Below are positions 16,912 through 26,114 of a stretch of DNA of 64,000 bases, in pieces. Each line of letters starts with the position of its first letter. Position 1 is the first letter of the stretch. A program made the position numbers and the translations under genes. The notes beneath the pieces are model-generated. The model worked only from the letters and a program-made list of their open reading frames with translations. It was not told the origin of the DNA and did not search any database. This DNA is from Symbiobacterium thermophilum (GTDB taxonomy: Bacteria > Bacillota > Sulfobacillia > DYFQ01). Location: the NCBI GenBank assembly GCA_020725105.1, contig DYFQ01000009.1, positions 1 through 64,000 on the forward strand. Direction: 5' to 3'.

Positions 16912-17940
16912 CTACCTCCCGGGGCCCGGTGGCGGCCCGGTGCCGGTGATGATTCCCTGCCGGGCCAGTTCCTGACGGGACACCTCAAAACTCCTCATCC
17001 CGAACCGGGCGCCCGTTTCGATGGCCGCGGGGAGCTGGTGGGTCTTTCCTTCCCGGATCAGGTTCCGGACGGCGGGGGTGGCCACGAGCACCTCCAGGAG
17101 GGCCACCCGCCCGGGCCGGTCGACGCGGGGCGCCAGGGTCTGGGCAACGACACCCACCAGGCTGCCGGCCAGTTGCTGGCGGATCTGCTGCTGCTGGTGG
17201 GGCGGGAAGGCGTCGATGATGCGGTCGACCGTCTGGGGGGCGCTGGCCGTGTGCAGCGACGCCAGGACCAGGTGGCCGGTCTCGGCGGCGGTGATGGCGG
17301 TGGCAATGGTCTCCAGGTCCCGCATTTCCCCGACCATGATGACGTCGGGGTCCTCCCGCAGGGCGGCGCGGAGCCCGCGGGCAAAGGACTCGGTGTCGCT
17401 TTCCACTTCCCGCTGGTTGACGATGCTCTGCCGGTGGCGGTGCAAGAACTCGATGGGGTCCTCCAGGGTGATGATGTGGTAACGGTACTCGGTGTTGAGG
17501 AGGTCCACGATGGCCGCCAGGGTCGTGGACTTGCCACTGCCGGTCGGACCCGTGACCAGGATCAGGCCCTGCGGCGCCCGGGCCAGGTCGGCCACGACGC
17601 GCGGCAGGCCGAGTTCGTCCAGGGTAAGGATCCGGGTCGGGATGACCCGGATGGCCAGGCCCACCGAACCCCGTTGCCGGTAGGCGTTGACCCTGAACCG
17701 CGCCAGCCCGGGGACGCTACAGGAGAAGTCGGCGTCGCCCGTGGCTTCGAACCGGGGCCGCAACTGGGCGGGCAAGATTTCGTCCAGCAGCGCCCGGGTG
17801 TCCTCGGGCCCCAGCACCGGCTCCGGCAGGTCTTCGAGCTTGCCGTGGACCCGGACCACCGGCGGACGCTCCACCGTCAGGTGCAGGTCGGAAGCGGAAA
17901 CCTCCAGAGTCCGGCGCAGGAGGTCCTGGATCGACCGCAT
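16912..17940 (-). CDS. pilT: Pilus retraction ATPase PilT
   Basis: This 342-residue hexameric ATPase powers pilus retraction. It shows SASDLHLTVERPPVVRVHG at the N-terminus, Walker A GPTGSGKSTTL (about residue 130), the Asp box ITLEDPIEFLH, Walker B VIMVGEMRDLETI and the His box TGHLVLASLHT. The C-terminus has the QGIITG ending seen in PilT proteins. The ATG lies one base after the pilB stop, so the two motors are translated from one message. Presence of PilT implies twitching or DNA-uptake pili rather than a simple secretion system. Confidence 0.93.
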   Translation of the reverse strand: MRSIQDLLRRTLEVSASDLHLTVERPPVVRVHGKLEDLPEPVLGPEDTRALLDEILPAQLRPRFEATGDADFSCSVPGLARFRVNAYRQRGSVGLAIRVIPTRILTLDELGLPRVVADLARAPQGLILVTGPTGSGKSTTLAAIVDLLNTEYRYHIITLEDPIEFLHRHRQSIVNQREVESDTESFARGLRAALREDPDVIMVGEMRDLETIATAITAAETGHLVLASLHTASAPQTVDRIIDAFPPHQQQQIRQQLAGSLVGVVAQTLAPRVDRPGRVALLEVLVATPAVRNLIREGKTHQLPAAIETGARFGMRSFEVSRQELARQGIITGTGPPPGPGR

Positions 17941-17941
17941 G

Positions 17942-19651
17942 TCACGCCTCCCGGAAAGCGGCCCGGCGTACTTCCTCCAGGCTGGTGATGCCGGCCAGCG
18001 CCTTGTCCACGCCGTCCTTGAGCAACGGCGCCATGCCTTCGGCGATGGCCGCCTCGCGCAGTGCGTCGGCCGAAACCCGCTGGTCAATGAGGGACCTGAG
18101 CCTGGCGTTCACCGCCAGCACCTCGAAGAGGCCGGTGCGGCCGTGGTACCCCTGGCCGCCGCAACCGGGACAACCAATGGCCCGGTAGACGGTGACCCGG
18201 CCCTTCCCCAGCCCCAGCGCGAACCGTTCAGGCGCGTCGGGGTCAAGGTCCTCGGGCGACCGGCAGCGAGGGCACAGCACCCGCACCAGCCGCTGGCCCA
18301 CCACCCCCACCAGGGCGCTGGCGATGAGGAAAGGCTCCACGCCCATGTCCAGAAGCCTGGCCACGGCCCCGGCGGCGTCGTTGGTGTGGATGGTGGAGAG
18401 CACCAGGTGGCCGGTGAGGGCGGCCCCCACGGCGGTGTCGGCCGTGTCGGGGTCTCTGATCTCGCCGACCATGATGATGTTGGGGTCCTGGCGGACGATG
18501 GCCCGCAGGCCCCGGGCAAAGGTGTAGCCGGCCCGCTCGTTCACCTGGGTATGGTTTACCCCGGCCACCTCGTACTCCACCGGGTCCTCGATGGTCACGA
18601 CGTTCTTGGCGGGATCGTTGAGGGCGGTAAGGGTGGCCAAGAGCGTGGTGGTCTTGCCGCTGCCCGTCGGGCCGCTGGCCAGGAGCAGGCCGAAGGGCGC
18701 CCTGATCAGCCGGCGGTAAAGCTCGAGGGTGGCGGGGGCCATCCCCAGCCCGTCCAGGGCGGTGATGACCCGTCCCTTGTCCAGTAGCCGCATGGCCACC
18801 TTCTCCCCGTAGATGGTTGGCAGGGTGGCCACCCGTAGGTCGATATCGATCCCGTCCCGGCGCAAACGGAAGTGGCCGTCCTGGGGCGCCCGGCGCTCGG
18901 AGATGTCCATCTCGGCCATGAGCTTGAGCCGCGACACCAGGGCCGGGTGGGTCTCGGGGGGCACGGTCATCACTTCCCGCAGGACGCCGTCGATGCGGTA
19001 GCGAACCCGAGCGGAGTCCTCCAGCGGCTCCAGGTGGACGTCGGAGGCCCGCTCCTGGATGGCCCGTTCGATGATGGTGTTGGCCAGGCGGATCACGGGC
19101 GCGCTGTCGGCGTCGGCGGCGGGCTGGCCGCCGGGTTCGGGTCGCGCCGGCCGGGCAGCCATGGCGGGCGCTCCGGCCGCGGGCCGGCCGGGACCTTCGG
19201 CCTGGGGCCCTGCCTGAGGAGGTCCCGGCACGCGGTAAGCCAGGGCCAGGGCCCGTTCGATGCCCTGCTCGGTCACGGCCGCTGCCCGGACCGGGCGACC
19301 GGTGAGGGCGCTGATGTCGTCGAGGGCCAGGACGTCGAGGGGGTCGGCCATGGCGACGACCAGGCTGTCGCCTTCGAGCGCGATGGGAACAGCGCGGTAA
19401 CGCCGGGCCGCTTCTTCGGACAGCAGGCGTGCCGCCGCCCGGTTCACGGTCAGTTGCTCGGCGGGCAGGAAAGGGATGCCCCGCTGTTCGGCCAGAAAGC
19501 GGGCGACGTCCACGTCACTGACGAAGCCGAGCGCCACCAGGATCTCGCCCAGGCGCTTGCCCGACTGCTCCTGCACCTTGAGGGCCTGCTGGAGTTGCTG
19601 GGGCGAGATTACCCCCGCCTCCCGGACCATGTCCCCCAGGCGGCGCTTCAT
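17942..19651 (-). CDS. pilB: Pilus extension ATPase PilB
   Basis: This 569-residue ATPase drives pilus polymerisation. An N-terminal MshEN-like domain (KRRLGDMVREAGVISPQQL) is followed by the nucleotide-binding core with Walker A GPTGSGKTTTLL, ITIEDPVEYEVAGV, Walker B IIMVGEIRDPDTAD and TGHLVLSTIHTND. A zinc-binding region near the C-terminus contains LCPRCR and GCPGCGGQGYHGRTG. MshEN domains can bind c-di-GMP, which fits the c-di-GMP enzyme encoded nearby. The ATG at 19651 is my choice. A GTG at 19669 is also in frame, and neither has a well-placed ribosome site. Confidence 0.93.
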   Translation of the reverse strand: MKRRLGDMVREAGVISPQQLQQALKVQEQSGKRLGEILVALGFVSDVDVARFLAEQRGIPFLPAEQLTVNRAAARLLSEEAARRYRAVPIALEGDSLVVAMADPLDVLALDDISALTGRPVRAAAVTEQGIERALALAYRVPGPPQAGPQAEGPGRPAAGAPAMAARPARPEPGGQPAADADSAPVIRLANTIIERAIQERASDVHLEPLEDSARVRYRIDGVLREVMTVPPETHPALVSRLKLMAEMDISERRAPQDGHFRLRRDGIDIDLRVATLPTIYGEKVAMRLLDKGRVITALDGLGMAPATLELYRRLIRAPFGLLLASGPTGSGKTTTLLATLTALNDPAKNVVTIEDPVEYEVAGVNHTQVNERAGYTFARGLRAIVRQDPNIIMVGEIRDPDTADTAVGAALTGHLVLSTIHTNDAAGAVARLLDMGVEPFLIASALVGVVGQRLVRVLCPRCRSPEDLDPDAPERFALGLGKGRVTVYRAIGCPGCGGQGYHGRTGLFEVLAVNARLRSLIDQRVSADALREAAIAEGMAPLLKDGVDKALAGITSLEEVRRAAFREA

Positions 19652-19972
19652 GATATCCGGTGAAACCACCCTTGTGGGCCGTGCCCGGCAACATCTTTCG
19701 AGGCCAGGCCACCTTCATCTTCCGCGAGGGTGCCTGGACGTGTCAAGCTCCGAGAGGAAGTCGGCGGCCGGGCGCGCGGTCCGGCCCGTCTTTCGCCCCG
19801 GGTCGGGTATGAGGAACATCACAGCCCGCCCGGCGAAGGCCGGCTAACCTGGAGCTGCACGCAGCCTTGTGCCTGTCGACAGGCCGCCGACCTGGAGCAG
19901 GGAGCCGGAGCCCGTGGTGGCTGTTCCGCCGCCAGGTGGAGGCATGAACGTCGCGGGGAGGGGACCTGAGAG
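19652..19972. other. Divergent intergenic region between pilB and a lipoprotein gene
   Basis: No gene is apparent. It holds a perfect 14-base palindrome GCCTGTCGACAGGC (19871-19884), two direct copies of ACCTGGAGC on either side of it, and a small hairpin around 19830-19845. This is a plausible regulator-binding site for the pilus operon promoter. I checked both strands for a c-di-GMP-I riboswitch and could not assemble its core. Confidence 0.4.
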
Positions 19973-20395
19973 ATGCTGGCCTTGAAGCGCGCGGGCGGGC
20001 CGGCGCGGCTGGCGGGCCTGGCCTTGGTGGCGGTGTGGCTTGGTGCCGCGGGGCTCCTGCTGCCGGCCTGCCGGGCGCCGGGCCTGGAGTACCGGGGCGA
20101 GTCCGGCCCCGTGGTCCTGCGGGCGGAGCCGTGGCCGCCGCGGGCCAGGACCGATCTGGCGTTCGAGGTCCAGTTCCGCGGCGGGAGCCTGCCCGTTCAG
20201 GCGGGCGAGGGCATCCGGCTGGTGCTGTTCATGCCCGACATGGACCACGGGGACACCGCCGTCACGCTGGAACCGGCCGGCGGCGGGCGCTACCGGGGTA
20301 CCGGCCGCCTGGACCACGGGGGCCGCTGGGTGGCCGAGGTGGTGGTCGGGGACCGCGGGCCGGTGGCCCGCTTCGAGCTGGTCGTGGAGCCGTAG
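19973..20395 (+). CDS. FixH/YtkA-like lipoprotein
   Basis: This 140-residue protein has a lipoprotein signal with the lipobox LLPAC, so it is anchored on the outside of the membrane. The mature part is a single beta-sandwich domain with EVQFRGGSLPVQAGEGIRLVLFMPDMDHGDTA and GTGRLDHGGRWVAEV. This is the pattern of YtkA/FixH-type domains, in which Met and His near MPDMDHG can bind copper. The ATG is preceded by GGGGAGGGG. It is divergent from pilB. The metal role is family knowledge, not shown here. Confidence 0.7.
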   Translation: MLALKRAGGPARLAGLALVAVWLGAAGLLLPACRAPGLEYRGESGPVVLRAEPWPPRARTDLAFEVQFRGGSLPVQAGEGIRLVLFMPDMDHGDTAVTLEPAGGGRYRGTGRLDHGGRWVAEVVVGDRGPVARFELVVEP

Positions 20396-20437
20396 CGGGC
20401 CGCCACGGGGGGAGGAACGCGGGAGGGGCCGGCCGAA

Positions 20438-20572
20438 ATGGTCCGCCGCGGCCGCAGCAAACGTCGCGGTGAGGCGGGTGCCATGTATCCCCGGTTCCGT
20501 CGACAGCGAAACCCGGCTCCAGGCCGTCCTCGGCGACCCCGGCGGCCGAGGGCCTTCGGGTGCCGGCCGTGA
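20438..20572 (+). CDS. Possible small Arg/Pro-rich protein upstream of pilD
   Basis: A 44-residue frame starts MVRRGRSKRRGEAGAMYPRF. A GGGAGGGG site lies about nine bases ahead, and its TGA overlaps a GTG start of the prepilin peptidase (GTGA). The composition is mostly Arg, Pro and Gly, as random G+C-rich sequence would give, so it may only be a leader or nothing. Confidence 0.25.
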   Translation: MVRRGRSKRRGEAGAMYPRFRRQRNPAPGRPRRPRRPRAFGCRP

Positions 20573-21345
20573 GCGCCGCCTGGGCTTTCCTCGACCCCCG
20601 GGTCCAGGTGGGCCTGGCCTTTCTCCTGGGGGCGGTGGTGGGCAGCTTTCTGAACGTGGTCATCCACCGGCTGCCCCGGCGCCAGTCCCTGCTCTGGCCC
20701 GGCTCCTACTGCCCCGCCTGCCGGGCGGCCCTGCGCCCCTGGGACCTGGTGCCCGTCCTCAGTTACCTGGCGCTGCGGGGCCGCTGCCGCTACTGCGGGT
20801 CCCCCGTCGGCTGGCGGTACCCGGCCGTGGAGGTCCTCACCGGGCTGGCCTACGCCCTGGTCTACCAGCGGCTGGGCTGGGGCTGGGAGTTGCCGGGGGC
20901 TTTCGTGCTGGTGGGAGTGGTGACCGCCGCGGCCTTCATTGACCTGGAGCACGGTATCATCCCCAACCGGCTGGTCCTGGCGGGGGCGGGGGCAGGCGTG
21001 CTTCTCTTCTGGTGGCCGACGCCCCTGAGACTGGCGGACGGCCTGTTGGGGGCCGCGACCACCGGGGGGCTGTTCCTGGCCGTCGCTCTCGCCTACCCCG
21101 GCGGCATGGGCGGCGGCGACGTGAAGCTGGCGGCGCTGGTCGGTTTCTACCTGGGCTGGCGGCTGGGGCTGCTGGCCATGGTTCTGGCGGTCGTCCTGGG
21201 GGGCGCGGTGGGCCTGGCGCTGGTGGCCTGGCGCGTCAAGGGGCGGAAGGACCCTATCCCCTTTGGCCCCTTTCTGGCCGCCGGGGCGGTGCTCGCGCTG
21301 GCCTGGGGGCCTGACCTGATTCGCTGGCTGTGGGGAGTGGGTTAG
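20569..21345 (+). CDS. pilD: Prepilin leader peptidase/N-methyltransferase PilD
   Basis: This 258-residue integral membrane aspartic protease cleaves and N-methylates prepilins, here those of the type IV operon and perhaps the Tad system. It has the N-terminal GAVVGSFLNVVIHRLPR, two CxxC zinc pairs (CPAC and CRYC), and the catalytic aspartates in FIDLEHGIIPN and GGGDVKL. About seven hydrophobic segments follow. I start at GTG 20569. A GTG three codons earlier is also in frame, and no strong ribosome site separates them. Confidence 0.92.
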   Translation: MSAAWAFLDPRVQVGLAFLLGAVVGSFLNVVIHRLPRRQSLLWPGSYCPACRAALRPWDLVPVLSYLALRGRCRYCGSPVGWRYPAVEVLTGLAYALVYQRLGWGWELPGAFVLVGVVTAAAFIDLEHGIIPNRLVLAGAGAGVLLFWWPTPLRLADGLLGAATTGGLFLAVALAYPGGMGGGDVKLAALVGFYLGWRLGLLAMVLAVVLGGAVGLALVAWRVKGRKDPIPFGPFLAAGAVLALAWGPDLIRWLWGVG

Positions 21346-21355
21346 GCGGGCGCGC

Positions 21356-21634
21356 TCAGAAGCCCCTGGGTTCGGCCACGGGGAGGTTCAGAACCCGGTC
21401 GTCACCGCTGTCCAGTCCCAGCGCGGCGGCGGCCTCGGCCCGCATGGCAGGGCTTGACAGGCGCCCTTCCAGGTCCGGACGGAGCCGCAGCCACAAGGCG
21501 CGTATCTCGTCGGTCCGTTCCTCCAGGCCCAGGCGGTCGCAGACGCTGGCCACCGCGTGAAGGTGCCTCACCAGGGCCGAGAGGATCCGTGCCGAACCGG
21601 GTGCCTGTTCCAGGCCCGGGAGCGTCCGGTGCAT
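21356..21634 (-). CDS. Hypothetical small helical protein
   Basis: This 92-residue protein, predicted helical (HRTLPGLEQAPGSARILSAL and LGLEERTDEIRALWLRLRP), converges on pilD. The ATG has an excellent GGGGAGGGG site seven bases upstream, which is the main reason to believe it. The frame continues upstream to 21676, but those codons lack a ribosome site. I do not recognise a family. Confidence 0.5.
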   Translation of the reverse strand: MHRTLPGLEQAPGSARILSALVRHLHAVASVCDRLGLEERTDEIRALWLRLRPDLEGRLSSPAMRAEAAAALGLDSGDDRVLNLPVAEPRGF

Positions 21635-21752
21635 CAGGTTCCCCTCCCCGAACACCTTGGCCGGCAGGGCGCACACCTGCCGCTGTTCCTCATATCGGTC
21701 ATTTGGCTCGGGAAATTCACCGTCGCCGTGCGGGGCCGGTGGGATCCGGCAA

Positions 21753-21904
21753 GGGCAGGAACGGCCTTTCGGACCGTCGAAGCCCGGCCCGCGGACTGTC
21801 GACGCTGGGCACCTACTGCCGGGAGGGGGTGGACGTGGCGGGTAAGACGTGCCCGGTGTCGAGAAGGGGATACACTGGAGAGGATGGTCTCCCTTTTACC
21901 GGCG
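21753..21904 (+). pseudogene. Collage-like gcvT remnant with its promoter, upstream of gcvH
   Basis: Three separate parts of the intact gcvT locus are joined here. Bases 21753-21785 match the gcvT promoter element (33 bases, three mismatches). Bases 21792-21888 match gcvT 8291-8389, including the DNA for GYTGEDG, with a 3-base and a 2-base gap. Bases 21889-21904 match the gcvT 3-prime end (CTCCCTTTTACCGG). The order is that of gcvT with the intervening parts deleted. I infer an ancestral gcvT-gcvH-gcvPA-gcvPB operon whose gcvT collapsed. The sigma-H-like promoter AGGAACG-N12-GTCGAAG may still serve gcvH. Confidence 0.8.
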
Positions 21905-22000
21905 CCCCGCGGGATAGGGCGGGCGCAACGGCGGCAGCGGAGCACCACGGCGGCCCGCGGCCGCGCGGGAACCGGTCAGGGGGCAGGGAGGGAGCGACGG

Positions 22001-22381
22001 GTGTACCCCGAGGAGCTCAGATATTCGAAGGAACACGAGTGGATCAGGGTGGAGGACGGCGAGGGGGTAGTCGGCATCACCTGGTTCGCCCAGGACCAGC
22101 TCGGCGACGTGGTGTACGTCGAACTGCCCGAAGTGGGGCGGAAGGTGGCCAAGGACGAGGCCTTCGGCGTGGTGGAGTCGGTGAAGTCCGTCTCCGACGT
22201 CTACGCCCCGGTGGGCGGTGAGATCGTCGCCGTCAACGAAAAGCTCGTCGACCACCCGGAACTGGTGAACCAGGACCCGTACGGGGAGGGCTGGTTCATC
22301 CGCCTGCGCATCGGCGATCCGGCCGAGCTTCGTGACCTCCTGGACGCGGCGGGTTACCAGGAACTGATCGGCCAGGCCTAG
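22001..22381 (+). CDS. gcvH: Glycine cleavage system H-protein
   Basis: This 126-residue shuttle protein carries the aminomethyl group on a lipoyl-lysine. The lipoylation motif VVESVKSVSDVYAPVGGEIV is intact, with the lysine at about residue 64. The N-terminus YPEELRYSKEHEWIRVEDG and GITWFAQDQLGDVVYVELP are canonical. The GTG start follows AGGGAGGGAG. gcvPA follows after 12 bases. The gcvT remnant lies directly upstream. Confidence 0.95.
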   Translation: MYPEELRYSKEHEWIRVEDGEGVVGITWFAQDQLGDVVYVELPEVGRKVAKDEAFGVVESVKSVSDVYAPVGGEIVAVNEKLVDHPELVNQDPYGEGWFIRLRIGDPAELRDLLDAAGYQELIGQA

Positions 22382-22393
22382 GAGGGCGACGGC

Positions 22394-23728
22394 ATGCGCT
22401 TCAACCCGCACACCCCGGAGGACCGCCGGAAGATGCTGGACGCCATCGGCGTCAAGGGCATCGACGAGCTGTTCGCCGACATTCCCGAGGCGGTCCGCTT
22501 CCGGGGCACCATGGACCTCCCGCCGGCCATGTCCGAGTGGGAACTCACCAGGCACGTGGGCGACCTGGCAGCCAGGAACCGCGTGGGGCTGGCGTGCTTC
22601 ACCGGGGGCGGCGCCTACGACCACTACGTTCCCGCGGCCGTGGACCAGATCCTGTGGCGGGGCGAGTTCTACACCGCCTACACCCCCTATCAGCCCGAGA
22701 TCGCCCAGGGCACGCTCCAGGCGATCTACGAGTACCAGAGCATGATCTGCGAGCTGACCGGGATGGACGTGGCCAACGCCTCCAACTACGACGGCGCGTC
22801 GTCGCTCGGCGAGGCGGCCAACCTGGCGCTGTCGTCCACGGGACGAAAGAAGGTGCTGGTGTCGCGGGCGGTCCACCCCTACTACCGCCAGACGCTGGCC
22901 ACCTACACCAGGCGGCCCGGGGTGGAACTGGTGGAGCTTCCGCTGGACGATGGCGTCACCAGCCTTGACGCGGCCATGGAGCGCCTGGACGAGGACGTGG
23001 CCTGCCTCATCATCCAGCAGCCCAACTTCTTCGGCTGCCTGGAGCCCGGTCCGGAACTGGCCGAGGCCGTGCACCGGGTCGGGGGGCTGCTGGCGGTGTC
23101 GGCTGACCCCCTGTCGCTCGGGGTGCTGGAGGCGCCGGGCAACTACGGGGCGGACATCTGCTCCGGCGACGGACAGCCGCTGGGCCTGGGGCTCAACTTC
23201 GGTGGACCTTACGTCGGCTTCTTCGCCGCCAGGGAAGCCCTCATCCGGCGGATGCCCGGCCGGATCGCAGGCGTCACCGTCGACAACCGGGGCCGGCGGG
23301 GGTTCGTGCTGACCCTGCAGACGCGGGAGCAGCACATCCGCCGCGAGCGGGCCACCTCCAACATCTGCACCAACCAGGCCCTGTGCGCCCTGGCCACCAC
23401 CGTCTACATGTCCATCATGGGCCGGGAGGGGCTGCGGGACGTGGCCCTGCAGTGCCTGTACAAGGCGCATTACGCCCGTGACCGGCTGGCCGGGTTGCCC
23501 GGCTGGTCAGTCTCCTTCACCCGGCCGTTCTTCCGGGAGTTCGCCGTGAAGAGCCCGCACCCGGTCGAGCGGGTGCAGGAGCACCTGCTGGAGGCGGGGA
23601 TGATGGGCGGCATCGACCTGGGAACCTGGTACCCCGAGTTGAAGGGGCACCTCCTGTTCGCGGTCACCGAGAAGCGGACCCGGGCCGAGATCGACGCCCT
23701 GGCCGAGCGATTGGGGGCGATGGCGTGA
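22394..23728 (+). CDS. gcvPA: Glycine dehydrogenase (decarboxylating) subunit 1
   Basis: This 444-residue alpha subunit of the split P-protein decarboxylates glycine together with subunit 2. It begins [20 protein letters not shown], and contains [39 protein letters not shown] and [21 protein letters not shown], all family hallmarks. The PLP lysine is in the partner subunit. It starts 12 bases after gcvH and overlaps gcvPB by four bases. Confidence 0.95.
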   Translation: MRFNPHTPEDRRKMLDAIGVKGIDELFADIPEAVRFRGTMDLPPAMSEWELTRHVGDLAARNRVGLACFTGGGAYDHYVPAAVDQILWRGEFYTAYTPYQPEIAQGTLQAIYEYQSMICELTGMDVANASNYDGASSLGEAANLALSSTGRKKVLVSRAVHPYYRQTLATYTRRPGVELVELPLDDGVTSLDAAMERLDEDVACLIIQQPNFFGCLEPGPELAEAVHRVGGLLAVSADPLSLGVLEAPGNYGADICSGDGQPLGLGLNFGGPYVGFFAAREALIRRMPGRIAGVTVDNRGRRGFVLTLQTREQHIRRERATSNICTNQALCALATTVYMSIMGREGLRDVALQCLYKAHYARDRLAGLPGWSVSFTRPFFREFAVKSPHPVERVQEHLLEAGMMGGIDLGTWYPELKGHLLFAVTEKRTRAEIDALAERLGAMA

Positions 23729-25215
23729 ACCCGACGAATCCGCGCCACACCGAACCCCTGATCTTCGAGCTCTCGGCCCCCGGGAGGAGCACCTACTCCC
23801 TGCCGCCGGTGGAGGTGCCCGAGCGGCCCCTGGCGGAACTGATTCCCGAGGATCTCTTGCGGAAGGAACCGGCCGCCCTGCCGGAGGTCCCGGAGGTCGA
23901 CGTGATCCGGCACTTCACCCGGCTGTCCCAGTTGAACCACGGAGTGGACACCGGCTTCTACCCCCTGGGCTCCTGCACCATGAAGTACAACCCCAAGGTC
24001 AACGAGGCGCTGGCCCGCTTGCCGGGCTTCACGGGGCTGCACCCGATGAAGCCCCCGGAACTGACCCAGGGGGCGCTGGAACTCATGTGGCGGCTCGAGC
24101 GCTACCTCTGCGAGATCGGCGGGCTGGCCCGGGTGACGCTGCAGCCGGCGGCCGGCGCCCACGGGGAGTTCACCGGGCTGCAGATCATCCGCGCCTACCA
24201 CCTGGACCGGGGCGAGGACCGGCGCAAGGTCATCGTGCCCGACTCGGCCCACGGCACCAACCCGGCCACGGCGGCCATGTGCGGCTGCTTCGTGGTGTCG
24301 GTGCCGTCGGACGACCGCGGCGGGGTGGACATCGCCGCCCTGGAGAAGCTGCTGGACGACAACGTGGCCGCCTTCATGCTGACCAACCCCAACACCCTGG
24401 GGCTCTTTGACGAGAACATCGACAAGATCGCCCGGCTGGTCCATGACGCCGGCGGGCTGCTCTACTACGACGGGGCCAACGCCAACGCCATCATGGGCTG
24501 GGCCCGGCCCGCCGACACCGGCTTCGACGTGGTCCACTTCAACCTGCACAAGACCTTCTCCACGCCCCACGGGGGCGGGGGGCCCGGCTCCGGGCCGGTG
24601 GGCGTCACCGAGACCCTGGTTCCCTACCTGCCCGTGCCCATGGTGGAGCGGGACGAAGCCACCGGCCGGTACTACCTGGACTGGAACCGGCCCAAGAGCA
24701 TCGGCAAGCTCATGGCCTTTTACGGCAACTTCGGCGTGCTGGTGCGGGCCTACGCCTACATCCGGGCCCACGGGCCGGACGGGCTGAAGCAGGTGTCCGA
24801 GGACGCGGTGCTCAGCGCCAACTACCTGATGCGCAAGCTCCAGCCCTATTACGACCTGCCGTACGACCGGGCCTGCATGCACGAGTTCGTGCTGTCGGCC
24901 CGGCGGCAGAAGCAGAAGACGGGCGTGAGAGCGTTGGACATCGCCAAGGCGCTCCTGGACTACGGGGTGCACCCGCCCACCATCTACTTCCCCCTCATCG
25001 TGGAGGAGGCGCTGATGGTGGAGCCCACCGAGACGGAGACCCTGGAGACCCTGGACGCCTTCGTCGGGGCCATGGTGGAGATCGCCCGGCAGGCCGAGGG
25101 CAACCCGGACGCGTTGAAGGGCGCTCCCTACACCACCCCGGTGGGCCGGCTGGACGAGGCCCGGGCGGCCAGGCAGCCCGACGTCCGGTGGCGGCCCGGC
25201 AAGGAGGGAGCCTGA
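23725..25215 (+). CDS. gcvPB: Glycine dehydrogenase (decarboxylating) subunit 2
   Basis: This 496-residue beta subunit of the P-protein is PLP-dependent. The lysine sits in [17 protein letters not shown] (about residue 275). [29 protein letters not shown] and [14 protein letters not shown] are present. The GTG start overlaps the gcvPA stop (GTGA), so the two subunits are translated together in equal amounts. A lipoate-transfer gene follows and completes the pathway cassette. Confidence 0.95.
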   Translation: MNPTNPRHTEPLIFELSAPGRSTYSLPPVEVPERPLAELIPEDLLRKEPAALPEVPEVDVIRHFTRLSQLNHGVDTGFYPLGSCTMKYNPKVNEALARLPGFTGLHPMKPPELTQGALELMWRLERYLCEIGGLARVTLQPAAGAHGEFTGLQIIRAYHLDRGEDRRKVIVPDSAHGTNPATAAMCGCFVVSVPSDDRGGVDIAALEKLLDDNVAAFMLTNPNTLGLFDENIDKIARLVHDAGGLLYYDGANANAIMGWARPADTGFDVVHFNLHKTFSTPHGGGGPGSGPVGVTETLVPYLPVPMVERDEATGRYYLDWNRPKSIGKLMAFYGNFGVLVRAYAYIRAHGPDGLKQVSEDAVLSANYLMRKLQPYYDLPYDRACMHEFVLSARRQKQKTGVRALDIAKALLDYGVHPPTIYFPLIVEEALMVEPTETETLETLDAFVGAMVEIARQAEGNPDALKGAPYTTPVGRLDEARAARQPDVRWRPGKEGA

Positions 25216-25223
25216 CCAGGACG

Positions 25224-26096
25224 ATGAACTGCCCGTTGCCGCCCGAGGCCAGGCGGTGGCGGCTGCTGGATACGGGGGCCGGGTCCGCCGCCTGGAACAT
25301 GGCGGTGGACGAGGCCATGCTCTGGGCCCACACCCGGGGGGTGGTACCGCCCACCCTCCGGTTCTTCACCTGGCGCCCGCCGGCCGTGTCGGTCGGTTAC
25401 TTCCAGGACCTCGAAACCGAGGTGGACCTGGGCGTCTGCCGGGCCCGGGGCTACCAGGTGGTCCGCCGGCCGACCGGCGGCCGGGCCGTGCTCCACGACC
25501 GGGAACTCACCTACTCGGTGGTCATCCGCCAGGCCCACCTGCCGGGGAGCGTGGTGGAGAGCTACCGGGCGCTGAGCCAGGGCCTGCTGGCCGGGTTGCG
25601 GCGCCTGGGCGTCCTGGCCCGGCTGAGCGAGCCCCCGGAGACGGCGCTCATCGAGCCCGACCCGGCCGCGACCCCGGCCTACTGGCGTTCGGCGGCGTGC
25701 TTCGAGGTGCCGACCTGGTACGAGCTGCTGGTGGGCGAGAAGAAGGTGGTGGGGAGCGCCCAGACCCGCCGCTGGGAGACCATTCTCCAGCACGGCGCCA
25801 TCCTCATCGCCTTCGACCCTGACGCCGCCGCCGCCGTGCTCCGGTGGCCCGACCCGGCCTCCCGGCGGCGGGCCGCGGAAGCCATGGCCCGACGGGCCTG
25901 CGGCCTGGCCGACGCTCTCGGCCGCGAGCCGGACCCCGCCGAGGTGGCGCGGGCGGTGGCGGCCGGTTTCGAGGCGGCGCTGGGCGTCAGGCTGGAGCCC
26001 GGCGAGCTCACGGAGGAAGAAGCAGGCCGGGCGGAGTACCTGGTGGCGTCAAAGTACGCCGCGGCCGCCTGGACGCGCGCCCGGCAGGCGCGGTGA
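25224..26096 (+). CDS. lipM: Octanoyltransferase LipM-like (lipoate-protein ligase A fold)
   Basis: This 290-residue enzyme moves octanoyl from acyl carrier protein to H-protein, the first step in making lipoyl groups. It shows the family block QVVRRPTGGRAVLHDRELTYSV, a Cys in SAACFEVPTWYELLV where LipM has its acyl-accepting cysteine, and KKVVGSAQTRRWETILQHGAIL. Placement right after gcvPB, whose partner H-protein needs lipoylation, supports the role. The ATG is nine bases past the gcvPB stop. A lipoate ligase activity cannot be excluded from sequence alone. Confidence 0.88.
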   Translation: MNCPLPPEARRWRLLDTGAGSAAWNMAVDEAMLWAHTRGVVPPTLRFFTWRPPAVSVGYFQDLETEVDLGVCRARGYQVVRRPTGGRAVLHDRELTYSVVIRQAHLPGSVVESYRALSQGLLAGLRRLGVLARLSEPPETALIEPDPAATPAYWRSAACFEVPTWYELLVGEKKVVGSAQTRRWETILQHGAILIAFDPDAAAAVLRWPDPASRRRAAEAMARRACGLADALGREPDPAEVARAVAAGFEAALGVRLEPGELTEEEAGRAEYLVASKYAAAAWTRARQAR

Positions 26097-26114
26097 AGCG
26101 CGGGAGGGCAAGCC

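Noticed and set aside
19750-19930. c-di-GMP-I riboswitch before pilB
   Set aside because: A GGTTAGCCGG segment on the minus strand recalls part of the motif, but the GCAAAGCC and GAAA-loop parts are absent.
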